Shown here one piece after another: positions 45,876-59,126 of a DNA stretch of 64,000 nt. Numbering within the stretch: the stretch's first letter is position 1; the number at the start of each line of letters is the position of its first letter. The stretch is taken from positions 249,175,070 to 249,239,069 of the forward strand of contig NC_080572.1 in the NCBI RefSeq assembly GCF_030247185.1. The letters are read 5' to 3'. The position numbers were made by a program, and so were the translations under genes. The notes beneath the pieces are model-generated. The model ran no database searches. It was given only the letters and a program-made list of their open reading frames with translations, and was not told the origin of the DNA. Origin of the DNA: Malaya genurostris (Eukaryota > Arthropoda > Insecta > Diptera > Culicidae).

Positions 45876-48383
45876 CTGTGTTTGATAAGCTTGGGAATTG
45901 GAAGAATTAAAAATAGCTCGTGAATGCTCAAGATTAATTTCAAATTTTTATTGAAGGAACACGGTTAAATACCCAAATCTAAGTGCACGGGATTGCAAGC
46001 ACTATATATAAATATAAATGCATAAATTTTGGCTGCTGAATGCATAAATTTTGGCTGCTTAGTTCGTCGTATACAAAACAAATACAAATAATGACCAACA
46101 GTGTATTTTCTTGATCCGCGTGTCTAGTGTTTTTCGAAATTTTACACAAAAACTGAAAGATTTTCGTTGTGACGCTCGTACGAATCGATATACAGTTATG
46201 GACGAACTTTACTTTAATAAACCAAATTACATAAGTATACATTTATCGATAATTGAGTATTATGACGACTGATTGAACTGACTTATAGAAATGATCAGTC
46301 ATTCAAATTTTTGGTAATATTGTTCCAAATCAAGAGCTCGAGCAATCTAATATGGCTGATCCTTTCAGTTTGTTTTTCTTAGAATCAGATCTTTGGAATT
46401 ATTTTCAATCAATCTAGAAAACCAGGTATAATCAGAGAATTTTATTCACAGATATCATTCTATCCAATGCATCTCCTGAACTTTATATGGATGCAAATTT
46501 AAACAAAATGGAACTCGAGCCAATAACTGCATTTTTTGCAATTGCTGCTTCTAAGCTCTTCATTTAAAACCAATGTCTTGTTAAATATAAGTATGATTCG
46601 AAATCGAAACGTATTTAATCGATCCGTTTTATTTAATGCTTAGAATCAATCACACCAGAATGTATGCGGGTGAACTGAACCATCAGTGAATTAAAATTTT
46701 CAGTGATTAAAAATTTGTTAAATAGTATTGATTAATTAAACTAATTCGTCATTTCAACTTGAACTGCTAAACAGACGTCAAGCTTTACTTAAATTAGGTA
46801 TCAAAATTTTTATGAAAAAGGAATTCAATATCTTTCGAAATTCTAAACTAAACCGAAAAGACTGATACATCCACCCTATAATCAGCGGCATAATTGGAAT
46901 ACGAAACAACACTGGATGGAAACTTCCATTCATCGTTGTTAACTCAACAGCAAATGTGTGCTCCTGGCAGTTTCAATTTTTGCAAGCTCAAAACAGGTAC
47001 ACGCGTGCCCTGAACTCACAGATGATGGAAGTGATCGAATAGATTGATCATAACGAATGTTGGAGACACCGACCGGATAAAGAATGGGAAATAATGTTAT
47101 TGATTCAACAATTATTTGGATTTGACGCCAATTTCTTCAGACACATCTCTTCTCCCAGCTAGAGGTTATTTATAGTTGCATTATGAGATTTTTTAAATAT
47201 ATTTTTTGAATTTTTTGCATTATTTCATTTAACTATCACTTCAGCTAGGAAAAATTCTATGTTTTCATACGATTCTTAAATTTCGCTTTACGTGCGCAAT
47301 GAAAGTCAATAAGTCTTCTTATGTTTGTAAATTACATTACACATTTTTTGGTATAATTCAAAAAAGCATTCGCTCTAACCCCAAATATCTTAAAAAGCTC
47401 ATAACAAGATTCACAATATTCAGCCCAGACTGTAGATTGAACGCTGTCAATTTTCTGTTACCCGATTCTTTTTTCTTGAAGTAGGTCAACAAACGTACCA
47501 AACGAACGTAAATCAAATTATTTCTTCCCATCCCAAAAAGTTCACAGTGGAACCACGAGCGTGACACTTTCACTTGCACGATATCGCCTCGTGCTATAAA
47601 TTCACAGTATTGCGTGCGGTTTTACTGTTTTGCTTTTCACGCCCACTGATACCGTGGAAGTTATATATACCGGATTGCAGTGTTAAAAAATTTTTTGTCG
47701 ATCAATTAACGAATTTTGAACTTGTTATGATATGATGATAACATAACTATTATGATATGTCAGTTCCCAAACGTTTCTGGCAGAAAACAGTAGCGAAGGG
47801 ATGAGTTTCAAGTCTCTCTTCCGCCCTCTTATTGGCGATACGGATCACTTCGGTATCCATTGCTACAACCTCATGAATTTCAGATTTAGGCCTGAGACTC
47901 GCGAGTAAATCGATTTAGAAAACAAATAGATTAAAAACTCTGTTTAATTTGTACTTAGCACGCAAATGTGTTGTTGATTCGAACTTTCTATCGACAGGCA
48001 TGAATGGAAGCTATAAATATTTCGGTACCGTGTAATGCGGTGATAGTGATCAACAGCCAATATAATTGAAAAATGTCTACAATACTTTTGTAAAGAAAAA
48101 AAAACAAACCTGAAATTGCATCAATTATAAAGGGTTTGTTTTCAATTAGATTGATCTACATAGATAAAACATTTTCCTGTAGTTTAGCAGAAATCTCTAA
48201 CCGATCGTACTCAGTAATAGTCTCGTTGACGTCAAGTTGAGTATGAAAAACTATGAATTTTGAAAATGTTCTTTCTAAAAAAGCCGAAGCTCACTAGTTT
48301 ACTATTTGCTATTCATTACTCACATAATTATAAAGAAATAAAATACTTTACGAAGTACGGGAGCCGGTTTGGGCAGAGTGCAC
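45876..48383. other. Intergenic, nothing recognised
   Basis: No supported gene or clear repeat. Confidence 0.5.
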
Positions 48384-48625
48384 ACGACAAATTTTATTAG
48401 TCATCGACTCATCAGTGCATGAGCAGTTTATGGTGCACATCTTATGTCACTTCACGGTTCAACATAAACATTATTAGACGTAGCGCTTTGGTGCAGAATA
48501 AGCGAGATGCATAAAGCATTTACTTCGCGTCTATTTAGCGGTTTATGTTGAATGCAGAGGTTGCATTAACAGTTCAACACAATTCGGTAATGCACTGATG
48601 AGTCAAAAACGAAACGATTAGTTTG
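48384..48625. mobile_element. S-family MITE, diverged copy
   Basis: The ends gactcatcagtgcat and atgcactgatgagtc are inverted. The interior gacgtagcgctttggtgcag matches gacgtagcactttggtgta in the copy at 49,933. Confidence 0.7.
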
Positions 48626-48658
48626 ATTCCTGAACGTTTAGTTTGAATATGTAACTTA

Positions 48659-49561
48659 TGATAAAAAAAGAACCGGAATTTTCATTTTAAAATTCTCGCG
48701 CTTGTCCAATCGGTAAACTTTTCTTCTCTCAACGTTGGCAACACTTTTATACACATTCTGTCAAATTTTGACGCATATCGTACGATTAGTTTTTGTTTGG
48801 CGTCTATACAAAGAAGTTGAAAAATTTTCGTGTTACGATTTTTATAATGGATGAAAATTTAGAACAACGTGCGTGTATCAAATTTTGTGTTGCAAATGAA
48901 TTTAAGTGTTCCGTTAACGTTGAAAATGTTGAAGGCCTTTGGTGAATCGTGTCTAGGAAAAACACAGGCATACGAGTGGTATAAACGCTTCAAAGGTGGT
49001 CGTACAAGCTTGGATCATGATGAGATCCCTGGCCGCCCAACAACATCTGTTACTGAAGAAAACATTGAATCAACGAAGCAAATCGTGTTGCAAAATCGTT
49101 CTGTACCGATTAGAGAGATTGCTGTGTTATTGGACATCTCTTATGGGTCAGCCGAACACATTTAAACTGATGTTTTGGGTTTGAAATGCGTCGCTTCTCG
49201 GCTGGTGCCAAAAAAGCTGTATTTCATTCAAAAACAGCGTCGTGTTGATGTGGCCAAAGAGGTGATTTCCAACGCAGATAGTGATCCCACATTCATCGAA
49301 TGCATCATAACTGGTGATGAGGTGTGGATCTATGAATATGACGTCGAAACCGCACAACAATCGACCGAATGGCGCTTCGAAGGCGAGCCGTTGTTCTAAA
49401 TTTTCATCCATTATAAAAATCGTAACACGAAAATTTTTCAACTTCTTTGTATAGACGCCAAACAAAAACTAATCGTACGATATGCGTCAAAATTTGACAG
49501 AATGTGTATAAAAGTGTTGCCAACGTTGAGAGAAAATGAAAATTCCGGTTCTTTTTTATCA
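48659..49561 (+). mobile_element. Mariner derivative with inverted 5' ends, copy 1
   Basis: TA target sites at 48657-48658 and 49562-49563 flank an element starting tgataaaaaaagaaccgg. The left terminus of about 200 bp, including the transposase start, is present again inverted at the right end, so the 3' half of the original element is gone. The right arm lacks about 36 bp that the left arm has (after cattttaaaattc). Its sibling is at 59,361-60,251 in the opposite orientation. Confidence 0.85.
48847..49399 (+). pseudogene. Truncated mariner transposase, N-terminal part
   Basis: Starts MDENLEQRACIKF. A frameshift follows near 48,900, then a clear mariner HTH region (LGKTQAYEWYKRFKGGRTS, DEIPGRP) and REIAVLLDISYGSAEHI up to a stop at 49,163. 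The same frame then resumes: SRLVPKKLYFIQKQRRVDVA and the first catalytic segment IITGDEVWIYEYDVETAQQS. It breaks off at WRFEGEP, where the inverted 5' end begins. The second and third catalytic Asp are missing, so it cannot be active. Confidence 0.85.
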
Positions 49562-49932
49562 TAAGGTATTGAATAATTTTCGATCTACTCTTTTCAGTGC
49601 AATTGCTTCTTAGAGCCGAAACAAAGATCCACCAATGAGATGACTGTTTGTACAATAACCCTTTATATGAAATTAAGCGTGTTAAATTTTGAATAGAACA
49701 CCGTTTCGAAAACTGTAACAAAAAAAAATTATCCCACTTTTTAAACAAATTAGTTTTTGTAAAAATCTTTAAAAAACAACAACGACGTCCCATAGAGAAC
49801 TCAAAATAACAAACAAAAAATCTATAATATTTTTTGTTCAAGAACAACTTACAATGCACACCGTTTACCTCTGCGAAAATAAAATGTCTCACCTAGAGCA
49901 ACCGTATCTCAGAAACAACCGGATTTTTTTTT

Positions 49933-50244
49933 ATTGTTTTACGTTTCGCATTCAGCTCATCAGTGCATTAGCCGATTATGTTGACTGCTAATGCCACATC
50001 GCGGATCAACAACCCACGAGGTACCAAAACCTAAATGACTAAAATATGTTTGTGGCCATAAAGTCGTAAATTCGTTTTCGCCAGAGACGTCAGGATAGAC
50101 GTAGCACTTTGGTGTAAATAAGTGCATTGTAAACAGCAATGACTTTACGTCTGCTTAGCGGATTATGTTGATCTGCGAGGTGGCATTAGCAGTCAACATA
50201 ATCTGCTAATGAACTGATGAGCTGAATGAGAAACGTAAAACAAT
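49933..50244. mobile_element. S-family MITE with long inverted ends
   Basis: The ends attgttttacgtttcgcatt and, inverted, aatgagaaacgtaaaacaat continue as inverted repeats for about 60 bp (agctcatcagtgcattag, gactgctaatgccac). 312 bp, non-coding, with a central agacgtagcactttggtg. Confidence 0.85.
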
Positions 50245-50764
50245 CAAAACAGTCATGTGCACTTCTGCACAAACCGGTACCCACGTGGTACCAAAACATA
50301 AATGACGAATATTTTTACATAAAATTTACAATGTTGCAGTATCTGATGAAGAGTAATAACATTAAAAAATCCATAGTTTATTTTTAATCCACGCTTGCAA
50401 TAAATGAATAAGATTAATAAATAATATTGAAAGTTTCGACATAGTGGCTTCCGATTTATCGATGTTCTTAAAAAACTCATAATATTTATAACCTTTGCAA
50501 TAGATTTAAAAAGATGGTTTGTGAATTGGCGTTATTTGTGATTATTTGGTTCAATATTCTTCGTGTAACTTATAATTTGAGAAAGTTTGAATCAGGATTT
50601 GAATTGCTTTTTATTACTAGACATCATTGCCGGGGAGTATCTAAAATTAACAATTAAAGTAACTTCGGAATACTGCATGGTTACTTCTAATTAGATGATA
50701 TACTTCGAAAATTTTTAAATTTTTTTTAAATCAACATAAGCATTGATTGTAATCGGTTGTGCCT

Positions 50765-51190
50765 TTAAGGAAGGTACGTCACTTATACCATTATATCTCC
50801 GTAACTGGAAGTGACAGCTATTTGATTTTCAAACTTAATCCACAATTTTATAATAGTTTTCAAACGAGCCTAAGCTTGTTAAAATCGGTTCTGTCATCTT
50901 GAACGGTAAAAAACAACGCGTTTTGTCAGTTACGCCTCGTATAAGATTATATCTCCGGAACCAGAAATCACAGCCACTTGATTTTCGATTCACAATTCAA
51001 TAGTGGCTTTTAAACGAGCCTAAGTTTGTTGAAATCAGTTCAGTCATCTCTTAGAATCTTTTAAAAATGCAGATCCGATCTCATCGAAAGGTAAATAATA
51101 CTCTGGGTCTCCGAGGCTTCGTATGAAAGTTGTTTTTTCCAGCAATTCTAATATCTAGCAATTCTTTTTATAGAGAAAGGCAAAACACAA
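50765..51190 (+). repeat. Tandem copies of the 'atctccgg' repeat family
   Basis: ttatatctcc recurs at 50791 and 50947 (156-bp period), followed in each unit by cacttgattttc-like and aaacgagcctaag stretches. The right part (gtatgaaagtt, agcaattct, gagaaaggcaaaac) matches the end of the units at 36,511-36,985. Confidence 0.7.
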
Positions 51191-53148
51191 TTTGCGTCCG
51201 CAGCTAGAGCATGTTTTCAGTCCACCTTCGTCATAAATTTATATGTATCCGTTTGAATGTATTAAATTATATATATTAAATGTATGTTTACCTGTTACCG
51301 ACACTCCAATTTACCTCAAACGTATTAATTAGCAATCCTTGTAATTCATAATAGATCCTGTTATAGCTTCTAGTAATAGATATTTGACACAGACAGGAAT
51401 ATGTAATAATTTTATATGCGAAATTTGAAGCTGAACTCAACCCAGTTCCGATTCGAAAAGTATGGTTTCAACTGCAGTTGGCTTAGAAACTACCTTAATT
51501 ACCTTACATCGGATAAAATTTGTTAAAACAAGAATGTTAATAGATATCAATTTCCGACATAAGCAGGGTCAACAACTTAGTTAAATAGTTTCAAAAAATT
51601 ATAATCAATTTGGAAAATAAAACAACAACGCTAATCATCGCGATAACGCAACAACTGTTAAATATTCTTTAACATTTCAATGCTAACTGGTACTACTTGA
51701 AGAACTTTCTATCGATTCAATTCGTCCCATGAGCTGTTGAGTGCAAGCCTGTTTGCACACTCTCATTTAGCTACTAACATATAACGCGATATTGATCAAA
51801 TCGTAGACTTATGGAAAAGTTCAAGATAGGAACTTGTTAATACTTTTTCGTTGATGGTCGTACACAGCTTACGAGTAGAAGAGTGATGAATGTATTGATA
51901 GCTAGTTATTAGATGATGAATAAAGAATGGTACGTTTAGTTTCATGTATAGTGAATGTTTGCATCCTTTCCGTTGCTCTATCTAACAGACACCCTGTGGT
52001 ACGGTTTAGGTTTTTTATAAAAAGAACATCGGATACGAGTTCTCACCATGTTGATAATTACTTGTCCACGTCTACGACGATCATCACTCATTCCTTTACC
52101 TTATTATACCAATCAGTATCAAGAATCATTGTCAAGGTTCGAGTGTAAATCATTTCGTTTATCTTACATAAAACTAGTATAGTATGAGTGGACCCGGTAA
52201 GTGTAAACTGTGACGGCTAACTGCGACAACAAACCGACCCCACTATCAGCAAGTATATATACATATATTAAGCGAGTGCTAAAAGGTACGTCTAAATCGT
52301 TCCGCAGAGAAATGTAGAATGCTATTTTTAGCCCTGCCGGTTAATTGAAAAGAATGAATGGAAGAAAAACTGTCGACTGTACAGTTCTAGATTCACTGTA
52401 TCACTTTAGCTCCTGTTTACCATGGGCTGAGCATGCAGTGTTATTGACGTACTCAATTACAATGATTGCAGAACGATGCGATACGATCTGAAGTAATTTA
52501 AAAAAAAATTGGGTGACGATTTATCCATAGTTCATAACCGATTCCAATCAAGCGAGTAAATTAGCTTATCTACTACACTTTAATTAGCTGGAATTAGACA
52601 ATTTCTAGCCGAATTTCAATTTTTGTTATTTTCTTCGCAATTCTCATACAGAGTGCATCGTTTTGCGAATCGTCGCTCAAGTTCCTGTAGGCCCCTAACT
52701 GTGCTCCATTTGTTGGCACATTTATCGTTCTATATCTATATACTTATGTACATTCGCGCTTCTAGAGCCAAAAGGCGCAAGGGTCCGCAGAGGAGTACGA
52801 GTTAAGGCACTCTTCAGATAATTCCCCCTTGCAATGAACGGTAGAACAACAGTTCAGTACCTTTCCGCGTATTGTATGAAGGTACAGTCCAGTGTTTGGT
52901 AGTACGTTCACGATTTTAATTTTAATTAGAAAACAGATAAGATTTCAAAATTGCTCGTGATCAGACTTATAGGGAATTATTTTTTCTGAAGTTACACTGA
53001 CAATACTTTTCTACAAAATCGATCAAGACACACGTTACCATACTGCTGAGTAGCCAACTGTATTTACATATTTTTTTGTGACTGATACGACAAAATTCTT
53101 CGCGCTTCTTGTAAAACGGCGCATCTCGACTAGTGGTTTCAGTTTATA
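51191..53148. other. Intergenic, nothing recognised
   Basis: No supported gene. Short frames at 51,927 and 52,623 have no motif. Confidence 0.45.
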
Positions 53149-53441
53149 CCGGACTGTCGTTGAAAGTGGTTGTGCTCTGAAGTCGTGAAACTAAAACCAA
53201 TTGACACTTAGCAAACTTATTCTATTCAGTAAATAGTATCGAAGTTCAAATACGAGTACATAGGAGAAATCTCTCACCGGTTTTGTACCAAGAAACTGCG
53301 CCGTATCTTAATCAAATCGTGTCTTAGAACGTCATTCCGACGGAGAAGTGCAAGTGCAAACTGCATACCAATTACATTCGGTGGCGGTGGTCACGCGACG
53401 GTGCGAAATTTGCATTTGACGCACACATTGGCTAGACTCTT
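53149..53441 (+). other. Possible untranslated first exon
   Basis: tcagtt at 53149, an arthropod initiator match, starts a stretch of balanced composition free of repeats. It ends at a donor-like cttg|gtaaga near 53,441. There is no credible coding frame. If real, the most likely partner in the window is glutamate synthase, whose coding exon is preceded by an acceptor at 61,564. This is inference only. Confidence 0.25.
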
Positions 53442-55364
53442 GGTAAGAAGAATGTCACGAGAATGTGAATAAACAGACGAATCGCTGCGTAGTTAACGAT
53501 AAATGCGGTGAACTTGATCGCTTATTCAGAAGTCAGTCTGATTTAATCTTAGTGTGTGGTATCGCTAGTATGAGGGGATAAAATACAAAAATACATTTTG
53601 TTTGAAATTCGGACATGAATGGTTGAAAATTGAACCTACTACCTCAGTTTCGAATGATGACACCGTGATCAACCGTTTCTCAAAGGCACTAAAACGGAAA
53701 GCAAATAAACGCATGCAGGTCGAAAAATTATTCTCCCTGCTGCGTCACGTTTTTCATCACACTGGACCGCGAAGCATTCGGACTTTGAACAGACGAATTC
53801 GTCATATAGCGATGGTTTGATTTACCTCAAATTGGCTTTTTCGCAGTGTATGTGTGAAATCGCCTGCTAGTCATGGAATTTTTTTTTCGCGACGGTTAAG
53901 CGACCGGCCCGAAAAACACGTGCTATCGACCGGCATGTCAAGTGTGCGTGCTCAGTCGGTCAGTAAATCGAAAGAAAGGTCGGAACGCTTTAAAGATATT
54001 TTTTCAGAATTTCAAATGAAGTTTGAATTCCATCATGTTTGTATTATGATAGAAAGTATACGTACAGAGTGATGTTTAACTTAAAATCGAAAATGCATGA
54101 AAAGTTTTTCAGCCACTGGGCTTGACTTTTAAGCTTTTGAACGATGAGATCAAGTTCCGCCCGCACCAGAATCTCAATTATTCAGTTAATTCTACTCTTG
54201 AAATCGGTTGAACAACTCCGGCTCCTGGACCGATTACTATAGAACGTTGATAATTAGAAACTATAGAATTCAGTACAGACTGGCTGAGAGTAGGCGTTCC
54301 CCTGGTTATGTGCAGATTTGTGTCTTAGACTGTTCATTATTTAACGCAACTATACTGCCCATACTCGCATATCAGTCCCATATCGATTTTCGCCAATTTT
54401 GAGTTAGCCTGAGGAATGAAATCTATGCTCAATATACTCTCAGAAATTGCAATTAAAGTTTTGAATGTGAAAAAATATTCCATAAGCAAAGTACCCGCAT
54501 GTCATTCCAATTCAGTGCAAATTTCAATAATTTCATTTGTTGCCATATTGGAATAGCAAAGGTGTATTACTGATATTCCATGTAATAATACCATGATTTA
54601 GCATTAGGTAGCAAAATAAATATAAAAAAAATTGGAAATAAAATTTCGATCGTGTTTTTCTCGACATGCCGAATTTCCATATGGGACTGATATGCAAGTA
54701 TGGGCAGTATATTGCATGAAGAAAATGACAATTTAATTTATTTCTAACAGATTTGAAATCTTATCAGAGACGCTCATGTTATTGACAGTTGTTGTGCAAC
54801 AATTTTAGAAAAGGCTTGAAAAAAATAATGGTTCATTCATGGATTCCAGGTTAAATGAATTCTAATGAATTAAATCAGAATCGAGTGCGGAATTACAAGT
54901 AGCTTTTATACAATTAGCTTTTGCTAGTTATGTTAATCGTACAAGTTGAACTGTATTTTAGATAGTGGATATATTATGATTCAGATTATGGTACAGTTCA
55001 TAAACCACGTAGACAGAAATTGGGCACTTTCGATATAATCCCTGTGCCTTTCATATATGTCTCCGCAAATATACCCCCTTTTTCGCCTTTCTCAAAACCG
55101 ACATTTCACCCGAGGCTTGGAGGACCAATTGTTATCTACTATACGATTCAGATAGTCGAGATCGCAAAATGTTCCCTCGAAGCTAATCCGATTTTTGCAA
55201 ACCAATGTGGAATGTGATCATTTGAATCGCGAAAGGAATCAAATATTTAATTGTTAAAAATTTGTAAATCTCATGCATGGTCAAATTAACCCCCCATTGT
55301 CTTCATTGATACCCGGCTTCGAAGTAACGATTGAAATGCACTAAAATGGAACTGACTTCAATTA
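53442..55364. other. Intergenic, nothing recognised
   Basis: No supported gene. Two 72-codon frames at 53,602 and 53,854 show no domain. Confidence 0.45.
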
Positions 55365-55720
55365 GTTTCGGGTTGGCGGTTCAATGCATAGGGCTCTGGT
55401 CTTAAAAGCCAATTGTCGTACACTCGAGCCCCGATCTGGAAGGATTCTTAGTAACAATAGGATCGTAGTATTAGCCATGTAATGATTCTATACTAGAGAG
55501 CTAGCATTTTGAGGTAATGTCCAATTTCGCAAGGCGGGGGACGAGTATAGTGTGATGGGTAAGTCGATGCCTTTCACGCAGCCCGCCTGGGTTCGATTCC
55601 CAACCCCGCACATAGGGTCAGAAAGTTTTTCTGGCCCGAAGAGGCGAATGACCTTAAGGTTAAAACCTCTATAATCGAAACAAAGAAAAAATTCGTAAGG
55701 CGGTAGTGCTCAAAAGTGTG
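55365..55720 (+). mobile_element. tRNA-derived SINE (family A) interrupted by SINE B
   Basis: The head cgggttggcggttcaatgc, box B ctcgagccccgat and body aaggattcttagtaac match the copy at 2686. Its 3' part is split by a family-B SINE. This head has no MITE in it, so it is the reference for the insertions at 2701 and 3239. The right end is uncertain. Confidence 0.75.
55538..55691 (+). mobile_element. tRNA-derived SINE (family B) inside SINE A
   Basis: Starts gggacgagtatagtgtgatg, with box B gggttcgattcccaac, and ends cctctataatcgaaac plus an A-rich tail. The target duplications ttcgcaaggcgg (55526-55537) and ttcgtaaggcgg (55692-55703) differ at one base. Confidence 0.88.
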
Positions 55721-55865
55721 AACACCTAAAAAAACGTCCCTGTGAAAAAAAATATATCGAATATGGATAAGTGTTAGGGTTGTGGCGGGGTGGGGGTGTG
55801 TACATAAAATTTCCAAAATCAAAAATTTTATTTTGATACCAAATGTCATAAAACGTCGAGATCTA

Positions 55866-56148
55866 CACAGCAAAAAATTATGAAACTTACAACTGACAGA
55901 AATCCACATATGACACAATTCATAATAACGTAATTCGTAAAATAACTGAATTATGCAGTAATGATTTAAATATGTATCAAACACAGCCAGCTTTTAAAGC
56001 AGGAGTGTAAATTTACATGTTTCAGCACTTAAAAATATATCAGAATGCATTAAATATGTGTTAGATCACCTGTATAAATGAGTTAATTTTAACGCTCGAA
56101 TATGTCGGTCACAGAAGACTTAAATTTACTCGATTTTTTCTAGGTGTG
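55866..56148. mobile_element. 283-bp MITE (family caca...tgtg), copy 2
   Basis: The ends cacagcaaaaaatt and tttttctaggtgtg are flanked by TA on both sides. Similar along its length to 44,894-45,177. Confidence 0.8.
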
Positions 56149-56689
56149 TAGTGTCATCTCGAAAAAAATATTTTTCTAAGATAAATTGATTCTCTGAGGC
56201 TTCGGAAATTTTTTTTATGTCAAATGTCTTAGAATTCAAATGAAACGTCAAAGTCCCAGTCCCGATTCCTGTTCCGAAATTGCAGGGTGAAGAGCATTAA
56301 TAATTACATGCCTCCATGTAAACGTAAGAAAAATTCGAAACTAGTCCCAAAACTGTTCTAATGTGTATTCCAGAAACCTGCAAAACAAAACTCACTTCGA
56401 TTTTCCAAAGATGGCTCATTGTCACAAACCTAAATTCAAATGAAAGATCTGATGGTCCCATAGGTAGCTATTGAATTCTATCTGGATCCGGATTTCGGTT
56501 CCGATATTAAATGGCTGTGTTTAAGATTTCAAATTGTTAATGGTTTTATTTTCTTCAAAGATTTCGATGATTTCTTCATTTACAACACCAAGTGTTTCCT
56601 TGAAGCATGTTTTGTTTTTTAATAAAAACAATCCGATATTAATTAAAATCGATTTAAACTAGCTGTTTATAACACTAAAGCAGTAACTC

Positions 56690-58180
56690 TTACACCGTTT
56701 TTGAATTCTAACAATACTTCGAATTTTTTTATGGAGGGACTGGGGTCCACTGGGAGATAGAGGAGTACCTATTGTCTTCCTCCGGTCAGTACCAGCCTAG
56801 ATCCGGCGAAAAAAAAATTGATCCAGAAAAAATCCACAGGGTTCCTGCTTCCATGTCGTAAAAGGCGTCAATTGCAGGAGTGCCTTTTTCTATTCAATTA
56901 TCAGATTTTTTCAACTTTTCATATCTGATTACTCTATTTTACTAAATTATCTCTTCATTAAACATCATTCAACTTATTAGTTTCCGGCTAGATTATGGGA
57001 AAAGTTTTATTTGATATTTTTTCTTCTTCCATGTTATTGCTTGTCTTTTAAGATTATAAAATCAACTATGGCAAAGATCCGTTAATATTACAAAGTTAAT
57101 AACAAAGATAACATAGATACTTGTTTAAATACTACCATTACTGAAATTTGAACTAACAAATATCCTTATCCCGCTACACTTGTAGTATATACGGCTTCTA
57201 GTAACAACTAGTGTTGGACTAACATCCCTTCCTATTCCTTAGACGATCTTCGTTCGGGCGTGGTCGGCGACGGTACTTATCAATGAATTCTGTGGTTACC
57301 AGAAGATATACATTGAAGGATGATTTGCCAGTCCCAGGTCGGATCATCTAGAAATTACCTGTACAATTTTAGCTAATCCCGATCAGTCATGGAGTAGCAA
57401 CCAGGGGTGGTCGCTCCAGCTCAAGCTCTAACACTGCAATGAATTTTTTATGGACTGGGATTCACTAGGAGCTTGACAGTACCTATTATCTAACTCCGGA
57501 TAGGACCAGCCGAAATAGTTCTTCCATGTCGTAAAAGATGACAATGGCGAGAGTTTCTTTTTTCCTACTTTCGATTACCAGTTTCAATCATTTATTTTAT
57601 TTATTTAATAAGACACACTGCCTTAGCTCCAAGATGCCGAGGGTATCCAGATTGAATCAATGTTTCAAATCTGGAGACTCTTTTTACTAAACTAACACTT
57701 TGTTCAACCCACAATATTCGTTTTAATATTTATTCCTAATTTTTAGGTAAAATTCTTTCTTATCTATTGTTCGATCTTACAAAATTCTTTTTTTTTCACC
57801 TTATGCTATTTCTCGTCTTTCAAGGCTCTAATTTGCATAAATCATATTGAATCGTTCCTTCTGAAGAAACTATTTTCAATTAGAAAAGTTTTTAGTAGTC
57901 CTTGCTCATTCTATGATAGCATGAAACAATTACCTTTTAGCTTACATTTAGTACCTGTTAATTCAGTTCTAATAAATAAGCATCCTCAACGCGAAACATA
58001 CTATGTCGCAACTAAAGACTGCGCAGTAGTATAGACGACCTCTAGTAGCAACAATTGTTGGACTATCAATATATTTCAGCTGATCCCGATCAGTAACGGA
58101 GCTACAAATTCATGTGCTACCAATACTCGATCAAGCTCAAGTTCTAACACTGCTTTGAATTCTTTTAAATGGATGGAGGT
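56690..58180. repeat. Series of diverged repeat units
   Basis: ccatgtcgtaaaag occurs near 56,853 and 57,525, and tggactgggattcact is near 57,462 with a relative near 56,740. The pair agctcaagctctaacactgc and agctcaagttctaacactgc lie near 57,419 and 58,135. The same blocks thus return three times with decay. They resemble LINE 3' UTR pieces, but the family is not identified. Confidence 0.45.
57590..57650 (-). mobile_element. 3' end of the I-clade LINE family, truncated
   Basis: A decayed T-run is followed by aagacacactgccttagctc and caagatgccgagggtat, the inverted 3' terminus of the LINE at 24,724. Confidence 0.6.
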
Positions 58181-59126
58181 TAAATCAAACATTTTCATTT
58201 GAATTGTCATCTAATTTCGACTCTAATTCTAAACCCACGGCGATAAATTATATAAATTCGTAGAATACATTTACCAAACAACGATTAAATCACAATCAAA
58301 ATATCGAGCTTAGAGTATGTCTAAATGGGCACTCATTCATTCTCCGATAGAACTCGAAGAATAGAGATATGAAGCTAAATAGCAACAAAATGGTGATTTT
58401 TTACTGTGATGCACTAAAACCGGCAAGAGACGGTCGGTCAGTTTTATAAATTCCAGCATTGTGTCTACAGATATGAAAATGTCATATACTATGGGACTAT
58501 GGCAAATGAAACATTTCAATGATAATTTTGACACTATTCTCATACGTGTCATTGAAAGATTCTTGTTCAGAGGGACAAAAATTTCCGCCAGTTGTGAAGG
58601 ATGCAATAACTTCGTGTTCGCGTTTTATTTTTGTACAATCAGTAAATTTTTTACGAAAGAAATCTCGTTTCACATTTCTGAAAAATGGATTTCCTAAAGT
58701 GTTTAGGCAGAGTTAAAGTGCTCCTTTTCAGGAATGTTTTCTGGCTTTTCTCTGAGATTGCTTCGGATTTTCATGTTATTTGTTGAATCAAACGATTTCG
58801 CATAAAAATACAAATATCTAGAATGACCATCTTAAATCTGAGATGACTCCATATCCATGGATCGGTAATTTTTAGGACATATTCTAGAATACGATTTACG
58901 AGATATAACTTGTCAAGACATTTATTTTGCATTAAAGACAAAACGACTATGTTTTTTTTCGTCAAGTATGGCTTATATTTTTTTTAAATAATTGGTAACT
59001 GGTATACGGTTTTTCTACAGCAATACTCAATCTAAGTCGATATGTGTGTGAAGTGTTTGTTGTAGAATAGTCGTTTACCATTAAACAAGTATTTCAAATG
59101 TTGTACCCGAAAAATGTTTGTAGTGG

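Noticed and set aside
55574..55984. A 136-codon minus-strand frame
   Set aside because: It runs antisense through SINE B and into unrelated sequence; no domain.
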